A stretch of 20,569 bases of DNA, taken from contig JASLAV010000759.1 of NCBI GenBank assembly GCA_030146905.1, forward strand, positions 1 through 20,569. Direction: 5' to 3'. Within the stretch, counting starts at the first letter, position 1; the number at the start of each line of letters is the position of its first letter. A model generated the notes under the pieces. The model was not told where the DNA came from, ran no database searches, and saw nothing but the letters and a program-made list of their open reading frames with translations. The position numbers and the translations under genes were made by a program. The stretch is from Lentzea sp. Lineage in GTDB: Bacteria > Actinomycetota > Actinomycetes > Mycobacteriales > Pseudonocardiaceae. Shown here one piece after another: positions 1-6,762 of this stretch.

Positions 1-336
1 CATCTGCCGGATCTCCAGCGCCAGGCAGGAGTTCCGCACCGTCTCGCGCTGGATGTAGGAGCCGACGGGCCACAGGTCCTGGCCCTGGTGGTAGGTGGTG
101 GCGTGCAGGATCAGGTCGACGTCGTCGGGCGCGGATCCCGCACGTGCCAACGCCACCCGTGCCGCCTGGACGGCCATCTCGGCCGCCGACTCGTGCGGGG
201 ACACCGAGACGGACTCGACGTCCGTACGCGCGACGAGCCTGGGATCGCACTCCCCCGAGACGATCGCGTCCGCGACCGTCAGCGTCGACGGCAGCCGCAC
301 TCCGTTGCCACTGACGAAAACATCCTTCACTCGCAC
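1..336 (-). CDS. KAS III-like ketoacyl-ACP synthase / acyltransferase, C-terminus outside window
   Basis: The first 112 codons of a thiolase-fold enzyme of the FabH/KAS III superfamily. The visible part reads VRVKDVFVSGNGVRLP, then a segment around DDVDLILHATTYHQGQDLWP typical of KAS III-like proteins of secondary metabolism, then CLALEIRQM at the window edge. In FabH the active-site Cys follows the equivalent of this strand, so the sequence stops just before the nucleophile and Cys (condensing) cannot be told from Ser (DpsC-like). The GTG at 336 is chosen because GGAGG lies 10 bases upstream; a second in-frame GTG at 330 is less well placed. It follows the quinone reductase gene by 5 bases, so the two are probably co-transcribed. 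Members of this family in type II PKS clusters either choose the starter unit or transfer acyl groups during tailoring; which applies here cannot be seen. Confidence 0.8.
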   Translation of the reverse strand, partial: MRVKDVFVSGNGVRLPSTLTVADAIVSGECDPRLVARTDVESVSVSPHESAAEMAVQAARVALARAGSAPDDVDLILHATTYHQGQDLWPVGSYIQRETVRNSCLALEIRQM

Positions 337-341
337 CGCGG

Positions 342-929
342 TCAGACCTCCTTCAGCGCGCGTGCGACCCGCACGACGCGTTCCGCCTGCATTTGAGCCG
401 CCCGCAACGCCACGTCGCCGACCGGCACGTTGTCCGCGCCCAGGACGTGCGAGGTGCCGTAGGGGTTCAGGTCGCCACCGGGAGGCACGATGATCCCGCC
501 GAAGTGGCAAACCATGTTGTAGATCGACACGAGCGTGGTTTCCATGCCACCGTGCATGCTGGCGCCGGAGGTGAAAGCGCTGTACACCTTGTTCGCGAGC
601 AGGTCGCTGGACCACGCGGGCCCCAGCGTGTCGATGAACTGCTTGAGCTGCGCGGAGACGTTGCCGAAACGGGTTGGCGTGCCGAAGAGGACGGCGTCGG
701 CCCACAGCACGTCGTCGACCGACGCGACCGGGACGTTCTCGGTGTCCCTGAGGTGTGCCGCCCAGGCCGGCCGGGAGTCCACCACGCGTTGCGGCGCCAG
801 CTCCGCAGCACGTACCAGCCGCACCTCGGCGCCGTGTTTCTCGGCCGTCTCGGAGATCTCCGTGGCCAGGCGGTGGATCGTTCCGGTCGAGGAGTAGTAC
901 ACGACTGTCGCGTTGACGCTGCGTTCCAT
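342..929 (-). CDS. WrbA-type NAD(P)H:quinone oxidoreductase (flavodoxin fold)
   Basis: A 195-residue flavodoxin-like protein. Near the N-terminus, YYSSTGTIHRLA matches the FMN-phosphate loop. GTPTRFGNVSAQLKQFID and FTSGASMHGGMETTL match the FMN-binding and WrbA signature regions, and the length is normal for WrbA. The family reduces quinones by two electrons using FMN and NAD(P)H in the cytoplasm. In an aromatic polyketide cluster it could act on an anthraquinone or naphthoquinone intermediate, or protect against redox cycling; this is inference. The ATG at 929 is preferred over longer upstream extensions because GAAGGG lies about 8 bases before it and the flavodoxin beta-1 strand begins just after. 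It leads a minus-strand unit with the KAS III-like gene and is divergent from the response regulator at 1038. Confidence 0.88.
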   Translation of the reverse strand: MERSVNATVVYYSSTGTIHRLATEISETAEKHGAEVRLVRAAELAPQRVVDSRPAWAAHLRDTENVPVASVDDVLWADAVLFGTPTRFGNVSAQLKQFIDTLGPAWSSDLLANKVYSAFTSGASMHGGMETTLVSIYNMVCHFGGIIVPPGGDLNPYGTSHVLGADNVPVGDVALRAAQMQAERVVRVARALKEV

Positions 930-987
930 GGCGCATCCCTTCGCAAGGCAGCTCTTTTCACCCTTGTCGGGTCGCCTTGATGTGGCG

Positions 988-1019
988 TGGAGCGCGACAT
1001 GAACGTTCGGAGATATGGT
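988..1019 (+). promoter_or_regulatory. Candidate SARP-type promoter of the first response regulator
   Basis: TGGAGCG (988-994) and ATGAACG (999-1005) start 11 bp apart. Eight bases later comes TATGGT (1014-1019), a plausible -10 hexamer. This is the geometry described for SARP-activated promoters: heptamers on one DNA face, with 8 bp between the 3' heptamer and the -10. The second heptamer is a poor match to TCGAGC-type repeats, so this rests mainly on spacing. The first heptamer is identical to one in the better promoter at 5471-5532. Confidence 0.35.
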
Positions 1020-1037
1020 GTCTCGCGGAGGGGCGCG

Positions 1038-1643
1038 ATGATCAGGGTTCTGCTCGCGGAGGACATGCACATGGTGCGCGGTGCTCTCATCGCGCTGCTC
1101 AACCTCGAACCGGACATCGAGGTCGTGGCCGAGGTCAGCTCGGGCGACAAGATCGTGCCGACCGCGCGTCAGCACAACCCGGACGTCTGCGTGATCGACA
1201 TCGACCTGCCGATCCTCGACGGGCTGAGTGCCGCGGCGACGATCCACGAGACGATGCCGCAGGTCAGGACGTTGATGCTGACTTCACTCGGCCGACCGGG
1301 AACGCTGCGCAGGGCGCTGGCGGCCCGCGTGGACGGGTTTTTGCTGAAGGACGCGCCGCCCTCGGAGCTCGCCGAGGCGATCCGCCGCGTCAACGCGGGC
1401 GAGCGCGTTGTGGACAGCCAGCTCGCCCTGGCCGCGTGGGACCGCGGCGAGTGCCCGCTCACCGACCGCGAGCTCGAGGTGCTCCGGCTGGCGGCGAACG
1501 GCGCCGACGCGCCTGACATCGCTGTCGCGCTGTCACTCTCGGCCGGCACCGTCCGCAACTACATGACGACGATCATGACCAAGCTCAACGGCCGCAACCG
1601 GGTGGACGCCATCCGCATCGCCGAGGAAGCCGGCTGGCTCTAG
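1038..1643 (+). CDS. NarL/DesR-family response regulator (RR1)
   Basis: A 201-residue two-domain response regulator. The receiver domain (about 1-120) has the acidic pair E8-D9, the phospho-acceptor D54 in DIDLP, T82 and K104 in LLKDAP. A LuxR-type helix-turn-helix follows (about 138-200), with LTDRELEVLRLAANG and the recognition region SAGTVRNYMTTIMTKL, ending in GW as in DesR-like proteins. The ATG at 1038 follows GGAGGGG and opens the receiver strand MIRVLLAED. No histidine kinase gene adjoins it. It is a close paralogue of the regulator at 18582-19187 (about 138 of 201 residues identical by hand count, no gaps), which does lie beside a kinase. It converges on the ferredoxin reductase gene with 18 bases between stop codons. 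It probably controls cluster transcription; its targets are not visible. Confidence 0.93.
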   Translation: MIRVLLAEDMHMVRGALIALLNLEPDIEVVAEVSSGDKIVPTARQHNPDVCVIDIDLPILDGLSAAATIHETMPQVRTLMLTSLGRPGTLRRALAARVDGFLLKDAPPSELAEAIRRVNAGERVVDSQLALAAWDRGECPLTDRELEVLRLAANGADAPDIAVALSLSAGTVRNYMTTIMTKLNGRNRVDAIRIAEEAGWL

Positions 1644-1661
1644 CGTTGCGGACGGCATCCG

Positions 1662-2879
1662 TCACGCCGCCTGCTGCTGGCTCGTCCGCAGGTCGAAGCC
1701 CGGCCGGGCGACGATCTCCGGGGTGAGCGCGTTGCCGGCCTCGAGGATCCGGCGTCCCATCAGGAAGTCGATCGGGCGGTTGTACGCCTCGATGCCGACC
1801 AGCCGGTCGTTCTTGAAGCAGAACACCGAGAACCTGCCCTCCGCCGGGTCGCCGACGGTGACCGCGCGGTCGTGGCCGTCGGTGAGTCCGGCGATCTGCA
1901 ACTTCACGTCGTACTGGTCGCTCCAGAACCACGGCAGGGCGGTGTAGGGCTCCGCACTGCCCATGATCGCGCTCGCGACCGTCGTGGCCTGGTCCGTGGC
2001 GTTCTGCACGGACTCGAGGCGCGTGAGACCGCCGGTGAGCGTGCTGGCGAACCGCGCGCAGTCCCCGACCGCGTGAACGCGCTGGTCGGCGGTCCGCAGG
2101 TGGGCGTCGACGACGATGCCGTCGTCCACCGCGAGGCCGGCGCGCTGGGCGACCTCGGTGTTCGGGACGACCCCGATGCCGGCGACGACGAGGTCCGCCA
2201 CGAGCACCGTGCCATCGGTGAGCTCGACGAGGCCTTCCTTCACGGCGGCGACACCCGTTCCGGTGAGCACCTGGACACCCTCGCTCCGGTGCCGGTTGGT
2301 GAGGTGCTGCGCCGTTTCCGCGGAGACGGCCCGCTGCATGACCAGCGGCTGGGCCTCGACAACGGTCACCTCGTGGCGCAGTTTCCTGACCACGGCGGCG
2401 AACTCGAGGCCGATGAACCCGCCGCCGATGACGACGACGTCGAGGCCGGTCCGGCCGTCGAGCTTCTGCCGGATGGCGTCCGCGTCGGCGACCGTGCGCA
2501 GGTTCAGCACGTGCTCGGCGCCGGGGATCGTCAGCGAGCGCGCCCGCGCGCCCGTCGCGAACACCAGGTGCTCGTAGCTCACGGTGCGGGCACAGCCCAG
2601 CACCGCGACGCGCGCCTGGCGGTCGACACCGATCACCTGCTCGCCGCGGACGAGCTGGATGCCGTGGTCCTCGTAGTAGGAGTCCTGCCTCAGGACCAGC
2701 CCGGCGAGGTCGGTCTGCCCCGCCAGGTAGGCCTTCGTGAGCGGAGGCCGCTGGTACGGCGCGGCCTGCTCGTCACCGATGATCGTGATGGGGCCGCGGT
2801 GTCCCTGCTCGCGCAGGGACACCGCGACCTGGCAACCCGCCTGCCCGGCCCCGACGACGACTACCGACTCGCCGCGCAT
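1662..2879 (-). CDS. Ferredoxin reductase, FAD/NAD(P)H-dependent (putidaredoxin reductase type)
   Basis: A 405-residue flavoprotein with the order of the putidaredoxin/rhodocoxin reductase family. An N-terminal FAD Rossmann motif VVVGAGQAG is followed by YQRPPLTKAYL, a second dinucleotide motif VVIGGGFIGLE for NAD(P)H in the middle, HAVGDCA for the FAD ribityl region, and a C-terminal reductase domain. Such enzymes pass electrons from NAD(P)H to a 2Fe-2S ferredoxin that feeds a P450. The start is one base after the ketoreductase stop (TGACATG) with no strong ribosome site, so translation is probably coupled. Together with the ferredoxin (3674-3997) and P450 (4182-5426) it completes a class I P450 chain. 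Finding the reductase inside a biosynthetic cluster is uncommon, since most actinomycete P450s borrow housekeeping reductases. Confidence 0.92.
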   Translation of the reverse strand: MRGESVVVVGAGQAGCQVAVSLREQGHRGPITIIGDEQAAPYQRPPLTKAYLAGQTDLAGLVLRQDSYYEDHGIQLVRGEQVIGVDRQARVAVLGCARTVSYEHLVFATGARARSLTIPGAEHVLNLRTVADADAIRQKLDGRTGLDVVVIGGGFIGLEFAAVVRKLRHEVTVVEAQPLVMQRAVSAETAQHLTNRHRSEGVQVLTGTGVAAVKEGLVELTDGTVLVADLVVAGIGVVPNTEVAQRAGLAVDDGIVVDAHLRTADQRVHAVGDCARFASTLTGGLTRLESVQNATDQATTVASAIMGSAEPYTALPWFWSDQYDVKLQIAGLTDGHDRAVTVGDPAEGRFSVFCFKNDRLVGIEAYNRPIDFLMGRRILEAGNALTPEIVARPGFDLRTSQQQAA

Positions 2880-2880
2880 G

Positions 2881-3660
2881 TCAGTAGTTGCCCAGCCCGC
2901 CGCAGACGTTGAGCGCCTGCGCGGTGATCGAGGACGCGGTGTCCGTGGTCAGGTAAGCCACGAGACCGGCGACCTCTTCCGGCGTGCTGTACCGACCCAG
3001 CGGGATCTTGGCGTTGAACTTCTCGAGGACCTCGTCCTCGGTGACACCCCAGTGGTTCGCGTACCCCTGGCGGACACGACCGGCCATGGGCGTCTCGACG
3101 TAGCCGGGGCACACCGCGTTGACGGTGATGCCGGACTTCGCGAGCTCGATGCCGACGGCCTTGGTGAAACCGACGACGCCGTGCTTGGAGGCCGAGTAGG
3201 GCGCGGCGAACACGACACCCTGCTTGCCACCGGTGGAGGCGATGTTGATGATCCGGCCCCAGGTCTGCTCGACCATCTTGCCGGTGGACAGAACCTCTTT
3301 GGTGAAGCGGAAAACACCGTTGAGGTTGGTGTCGATGACGTCCAGCCAGAGGTTCTCGTCCAGCTCGGCGGTGATGCCGCCGCCGCCACGACCCGCGTTG
3401 TTCACGAGGATCTCGACGGGCCCGAAGACGTCGACCGCCTTCTGCACCGCGGTGCGGATGTCCTCGGTGGACGTGACGTCGGCGGCCGCGCCGTCCGCCT
3501 CGTGACCTTCTTCTCGGAGCTGCTTCACCGTGGTCTGCACGTTCTCGGCGGTGCGCGCCACGACGAAGACCGCGTGACCCTCCTTGCCGAGGCTGCGCGC
3601 GACCTCGAGACCGATTCCACTGGTGGCACCCGTGACCAGGGCGACCCGTCGCTGGCTCAT
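2881..3660 (-). CDS. Type II PKS ketoreductase, actIII type (SDR)
   Basis: A 259-residue short-chain dehydrogenase that closely resembles the actinorhodin ketoreductase ActIII along its whole length. Landmarks are VTGATSGIGLEVARSLGKEG (NADPH loop), LVNNAG, the catalytic Ser in NIASTGGKQGVV, the Tyr-Lys pair in PYSASKHGVVGFTKA, NAVCPGYVETPM, and the C-terminal signature TAQALNVCGGLGNY. ActIII reduces the C9 carbonyl of the nascent polyketide before or during first-ring closure, so the cluster's product is very likely a type II polyketide with at least one reduced position. In ActIII a Pro-Gly-Gly stretch follows NNAGR; here the Pro is Gly (NNAGRGGGG). GAGGAGA lies 7 bases before the ATG. It sits between ferredoxin and ferredoxin reductase with gaps of 13 and 1 bases, so the three form one operon. 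Confidence 0.96.
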   Translation of the reverse strand: MSQRRVALVTGATSGIGLEVARSLGKEGHAVFVVARTAENVQTTVKQLREEGHEADGAAADVTSTEDIRTAVQKAVDVFGPVEILVNNAGRGGGGITAELDENLWLDVIDTNLNGVFRFTKEVLSTGKMVEQTWGRIINIASTGGKQGVVFAAPYSASKHGVVGFTKAVGIELAKSGITVNAVCPGYVETPMAGRVRQGYANHWGVTEDEVLEKFNAKIPLGRYSTPEEVAGLVAYLTTDTASSITAQALNVCGGLGNY

Positions 3661-3673
3661 GCTTCTTCTCTCC

Positions 3674-3997
3674 TCAGAGTTGCTTCTCAGGCATGTGCAC
3701 GACGAGGCCGTCCTGCTCCTCGGTCACAGCCAGCTGACAGCTCAGCCGGCTGTTCTCCTTGCGCTCGCAGGCCGTGAAGTACAGCAGCTCGTCCTCGACC
3801 TGGTGCATCTGCGACAACGGCTTGGTGTTCTCCGGATCGACGTACACGTGGCACGTGCCGCAGGAGGCGCCACCGCCACACTGGGCGACGATTCCCTTGA
3901 TGCCGTTGAGAACAGCGCCGCGCATCACGGTGTCGTCCTGGGCAACGTCGACAACGGTCTCGATGCCGTCGTGCGTTACGTAAGTGATCTTTGGCAT
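3674..3997 (-). CDS. 2Fe-2S ferredoxin, putidaredoxin/adrenodoxin type
   Basis: A 107-residue ferredoxin. The cluster cysteines are C40, C46 and C49 in QCGGGASCGTCHVYV, plus C87 in LSCQL, giving the spacing CX5CX2C-X37-C of vertebrate-type/putidaredoxin ferredoxins. An extra cysteine (C77) lies nearby. The C-terminus HMPEKQL is also typical. Its likely role is to carry electrons from the reductase at 1662-2879 to the P450 at 4182-5426. Many actinomycete P450 clusters carry small 3Fe-4S ferredoxins instead, so a 2Fe-2S type with a matched reductase is notable. The ATG at 3997 has GGGAGAA about 5 bases upstream and starts directly at the first beta strand. It heads the ferredoxin-ketoreductase-reductase operon. 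Confidence 0.95.
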   Translation of the reverse strand: MPKITYVTHDGIETVVDVAQDDTVMRGAVLNGIKGIVAQCGGGASCGTCHVYVDPENTKPLSQMHQVEDELLYFTACERKENSRLSCQLAVTEEQDGLVVHMPEKQL

Positions 3998-4036
3998 GGC
4001 AGTTCTCCCACGGATCTGCGGCTCGCCGGACGAGGT

Positions 4037-4081
4037 CCACCTTGACGGGCGGCGCTTTGCACGTGGTGGAGACCACCTTGA
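4037..4081 (-). promoter_or_regulatory. Candidate operator repeats upstream of the ferredoxin operon
   Basis: Read on the minus strand, TCAAGGTGG occurs twice (4081-4073 and 4045-4037), 36 bp apart. A perfect dyad GGTGG-AGA-CCACC (4065-4077) overlaps the upstream copy. The stretch lies between the P450 terminator hairpin and the ferredoxin start, the only place for a promoter of that operon. The TCAAGG core resembles the heptamers at 5482 and 5501, but 36 bp is not the 11 or 22 bp expected for SARP sites, and no clear -10 follows at 8 bp. Confidence 0.3.
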
Positions 4082-4141
4082 ACGTGTCGCGACCGGCCGA
4101 GGACGTGCGGCCGCGAGCGACCGGACATCCCGCAACACGAC

Positions 4142-4171
4142 GAGAGGGCCTCGCCGAAGCGAGGCCCTCTC
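4142..4171 (-). terminator. Hairpin terminator after the P450 gene
   Basis: A 12-bp perfect inverted repeat (4142-4153 GAGAGGGCCTCG and 4160-4171) with a 6-base loop, starting 10 bases past the P450 stop codon. There is no clear U-tract, as is common in high-GC actinomycetes. It implies that the P450 and the ferredoxin operon are at least partly separate transcripts. Confidence 0.75.
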
Positions 4172-4181
4172 TCGTGTCCGC

Positions 4182-5426
4182 TCAGTCTTCCGCGGAGACG
4201 TCCCAGGTGACCGGCAGCTCCCAGAGGCCGTAGATCACGGCGCCCTCCTTGCGCGGGATCTCCAGGAACGGCTTGGCCAGCCGCAACGACGGAATCCGCT
4301 GGAACAGCGACGTCCACACCAGTTGCATCTCCAGGCGCGCGAGGTCGGCGCCGATGCAGTGGTGCAGGCCGTGCCCGAACCCGAGGTGCTTGCGAGTGCC
4401 GCGCTCCAGGATCAGCTTCTCCGGCTCCGGGAAGACCTCCGGGTCGCGGTTGCCGTTGAGGCCCAGGCACAGGATGCCGTCGCCTGCCTTGATGGTCTTG
4501 CCCGCGATCTCGATGTCCTCCAGCGCGACGCGCGGGATGGCGGTGTCACCGATGGTCGCGATGCGCACCAGCTCCTCGACGGCCGGCTCGATCATGCCCT
4601 CGGGGTCGTCGAGCAGCAGCTGGAGCTGGTCCGGGTTCTCCAGCAGGGCAGCGGTGCCCAGCGACAGCATCGAGGCCGTGGTCTCGTGACCGCCGTTCAT
4701 CAGCAGACGGATCATGTTGAACAGGTCGCGGCGCGTGTACTCCTCGCCGGACGCGGCGTACTCGGCCATCGCCCGGCTGAGCAGGTCCTCGCCGGGCTCC
4801 TTCTCCTTCAACGTGATCAGCTTGTCGACGTAGGCGTTGACCTCGACGATCGCGGCCTGGCGCTGCTCGGGCGTCGAGTGGCCACCCAGCAGACACGTGC
4901 CGTGCTCGATGAAGAAGTCGTGCTCGTCCTGCGGGATGCCGAGCAGCTCGCAGATGACGGTCATCGGCACGGCGAGCGAGAACTCGCGGTGGAAGTCGAT
5001 CGGCGGCGTCATCGTCAGGATCTTGTCGATGTACTCGTCGACGATCTCCTGGATCCGCGGCCGGAGCCGCTTCACCTGACGGTTGGTGAACGTCACGGCG
5101 GCCTTGCGCCGGGTCTGCGTGTGCTCCGGGTTGTCGTAACCGATGAACGACGTCTCGGTGCGGAACTCGGGCGGCGCGATGAAGTAGAACGGGAAGTTGT
5201 CGTGCTTCCGCGAGGCGCTGATCCGCGGATCGGTCAGGAGCTGTTTGATCGTGTGGTAACCGCTGATCGTCCAGATACGCAGCCCGGAGCCCGTCAGCGT
5301 GACCTGGACGACGTCTTCGTCCATCATGTCGTCGTACTGCTTCGGAGGCGTGAACGGGCACTGCCTCTGGTAGGGGAACGTCTCCTCGGCTTGGGCGCTG
5401 CCGGGTTCGACGGCACTTGTGGTCAT
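4182..5426 (-). CDS. Cytochrome P450, bacterial class I (CYP105-like)
   Basis: A 414-residue soluble P450. The I-helix oxygen-activation motif is GGHETT (245-250), the K-helix ExxR is E285-R288, and the heme loop FGHGLHHCIG (350-359) has C357 as thiolate ligand. CPFTPPKQY and ADLARLEMQ are typical of actinomycete CYP105/107-like enzymes. It would hydroxylate or epoxidise the polyketide skeleton, with electrons from the 2Fe-2S ferredoxin and reductase encoded just downstream. The ATG at 5426 is preceded by AGGAGGA about 7 bases upstream. It is divergent from the epoxide hydrolase across a 143-bp promoter region with SARP-like repeats, and a strong hairpin follows its stop. Pairing with an epoxide hydrolase makes epoxidation attractive, but substrate and regiochemistry cannot be read from sequence. 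Confidence 0.96.
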   Translation of the reverse strand: MTTSAVEPGSAQAEETFPYQRQCPFTPPKQYDDMMDEDVVQVTLTGSGLRIWTISGYHTIKQLLTDPRISASRKHDNFPFYFIAPPEFRTETSFIGYDNPEHTQTRRKAAVTFTNRQVKRLRPRIQEIVDEYIDKILTMTPPIDFHREFSLAVPMTVICELLGIPQDEHDFFIEHGTCLLGGHSTPEQRQAAIVEVNAYVDKLITLKEKEPGEDLLSRAMAEYAASGEEYTRRDLFNMIRLLMNGGHETTASMLSLGTAALLENPDQLQLLLDDPEGMIEPAVEELVRIATIGDTAIPRVALEDIEIAGKTIKAGDGILCLGLNGNRDPEVFPEPEKLILERGTRKHLGFGHGLHHCIGADLARLEMQLVWTSLFQRIPSLRLAKPFLEIPRKEGAVIYGLWELPVTWDVSAED

Positions 5427-5470
5427 GACGAGTCCTCCTGGTCGGCTGCCGTGAGGGTGCCACCGCGGTC

Positions 5471-5532
5471 TGGAGCGTCACTCAAAGGTCCATTGTGGAC
5501 TCAAGGGCGCATCGAGCGCGAAGCCCTAGCGT
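5471..5532 (+). promoter_or_regulatory. SARP-type activator sites and -10 element in the P450/epoxide hydrolase divergent promoter
   Basis: Four heptamers share one orientation: TGGAGCG (5471), TCAAAGG (5482), TCAAGGG (5501) and TCGAGCG (5512). Starts in each pair are 11 bp apart. TCGAGCG equals the classic ActII-ORF4/DnrI core. Exactly 8 bases (5519-5526) separate it from TAGCGT (5527-5532), a good -10 hexamer, which is the rule reported for SARP promoters. GTCCA-TTG-TGGAC (5488-5500), a perfect dyad, fills the space between the pairs. A start near 5539 would give a leader of about 30 bases to the epoxide hydrolase GTG. The cluster's own SARP (16081-16896) is the natural candidate activator. 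Confidence 0.7.
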
Positions 5533-5569
5533 CGCCTGCGACCCAGTCACTCCACCAGGAGGTGAGCAG

Positions 5570-6691
5570 GTGAGCCAGAAGATCGAGCCCTACACGATCT
5601 CCGTCTCGCAGTCCGCGTTGGACGACCTGAAAGAGCGGCTGGCGCGAACGCGCTGGCCGGAGACCGAGACCGTCGACGACTGGTCGCAGGGACCACCGCT
5701 GGCGTACCTCACCGAGCTCGCCGACCACTGGGCGAACGCGTACGACTGGCGTGTGGTGGAACGGAAGCTGAACTCACTGCCGCAGTTCCGCACCACGATC
5801 GACGGCGTCGGCATCCACTTCCTGCACGTGCGTTCGCCGCATCCCGCGGCGACACCACTTCTGCTGACGCACGGCTGGCCCAGCGCACCGGTGGAGTTCC
5901 TCGACATCATCGACCTCCTCACGGATCCGGAGGACCCAGCCGACGCGTTCGACGTCGTGTGTCCTTCGCTTCCAGGGCACGGCTTCAGCGACAAGCCGGC
6001 GACGACCGGGTGGACGGTGCAGCACATCGCCGAAGCGTGGGCGGAACTCATGTCCCGGCTGGGGTACGAGCGCTACATCGCACACGGCGGCGACTGGGGA
6101 TCGTGGGTTTCGGCCGCGCTCGGCACCGTCGATGCGGAACACCTCGCGGGCATCCACCTCACGATGCCCCTCGCGCGGCCGCCGCAGGAACAGGTGGAGC
6201 TCGACGAGCGCGATCAACGAGCCATGGCGCGGATGCGGGGCTTCGGCAAGAACCGCTCCGGTTATGCCGCGATCCAGTCCAGTCGCCCGCAGGCACTCGG
6301 TTACGGCCTCACCGACTCCCCCGCGGCGTTGCTGGCCTGGATCGTCGACCGCTTCTGGGAGTGGGCGGGACACGACAACGATCTCGAACAGGCGGTGCCG
6401 AAGGACAAGCTGCTCGACATCGTGTCCACCTACTGGCTCACCGGCACAGGTGCCTCGTCGGCCCGGCTGTTCTGGGAGAGCTTCGACACCGAGCCGATGA
6501 ACCCCACGAACGTGCCGACTGGCGCATCGGTGTTCCCGAACGACGCGTGGCTGCCGAGGGCGTGGGCCCGCACTCGCTTCACCGATCTGCGGTACTGGCG
6601 TGATCTCCCGGAGGGAGGCCACTTCCCGGCACTGGAACGCCCAGTGGAGCTCGCCGCCGAACTCCGCGCGTTTCTGCGCGTGCTCGACTGA
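5570..6691 (+). CDS. Epoxide hydrolase, microsomal type (EHN + alpha/beta-hydrolase)
   Basis: A 373-residue protein with an N-terminal epoxide-hydrolase lid region (about 1-90, including IEPYTISVSQSALDDLKERL and WRVVERKLNSLPQF), followed by an alpha/beta-hydrolase core. The oxyanion motif HGWP is at 101-104, the nucleophile D175 sits in GGDWGSW, and the general-base His is H351 in EGGHFPALE. These enzymes open epoxides to vicinal diols through an alkyl-enzyme ester. In aromatic polyketide clusters (for example kinamycin-type pathways) homologues act on ring epoxides; here it could process a P450-made epoxide or detoxify the product. The GTG at 5570 is chosen for the ribosome site AGGAGGTGA at 5557-5565; an ATG at 5495 would lie inside the promoter. 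A convergent hairpin follows the stop. Confidence 0.92.
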   Translation: MSQKIEPYTISVSQSALDDLKERLARTRWPETETVDDWSQGPPLAYLTELADHWANAYDWRVVERKLNSLPQFRTTIDGVGIHFLHVRSPHPAATPLLLTHGWPSAPVEFLDIIDLLTDPEDPADAFDVVCPSLPGHGFSDKPATTGWTVQHIAEAWAELMSRLGYERYIAHGGDWGSWVSAALGTVDAEHLAGIHLTMPLARPPQEQVELDERDQRAMARMRGFGKNRSGYAAIQSSRPQALGYGLTDSPAALLAWIVDRFWEWAGHDNDLEQAVPKDKLLDIVSTYWLTGTGASSARLFWESFDTEPMNPTNVPTGASVFPNDAWLPRAWARTRFTDLRYWRDLPEGGHFPALERPVELAAELRAFLRVLD

Positions 6692-6716
6692 CACGCGGAA
6701 GACTCGACCGACACGC

Positions 6717-6751
6717 GAAAGGGGAGCTTCCGCACAGGAAGCTCCCCTTTC
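6717..6751. terminator. Bidirectional terminator between epoxide hydrolase and MFS genes
   Basis: A 15-bp perfect inverted repeat (6717-6731 and 6737-6751) with a 5-base loop GCACA. A-run on one side and T-run on the other allow it to end transcription from both strands. It sits between two convergent stop codons. Confidence 0.88.
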
Positions 6752-6762
6752 ACATGTCACGC

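Noticed and set aside
940..990. SARP-like TCAAGGC and ACAAGGG upstream of the quinone reductase
   Set aside because: Starts are 13 bp apart and no -10 follows at the right distance.
3984..5573. A long open frame on the plus strand opposite the P450 and ferredoxin region
   Set aside because: It mirrors the codon positions of the real P450 gene, its protein is Arg/Asp/Leu-rich with no recognisable family, and the P450 has complete motifs.
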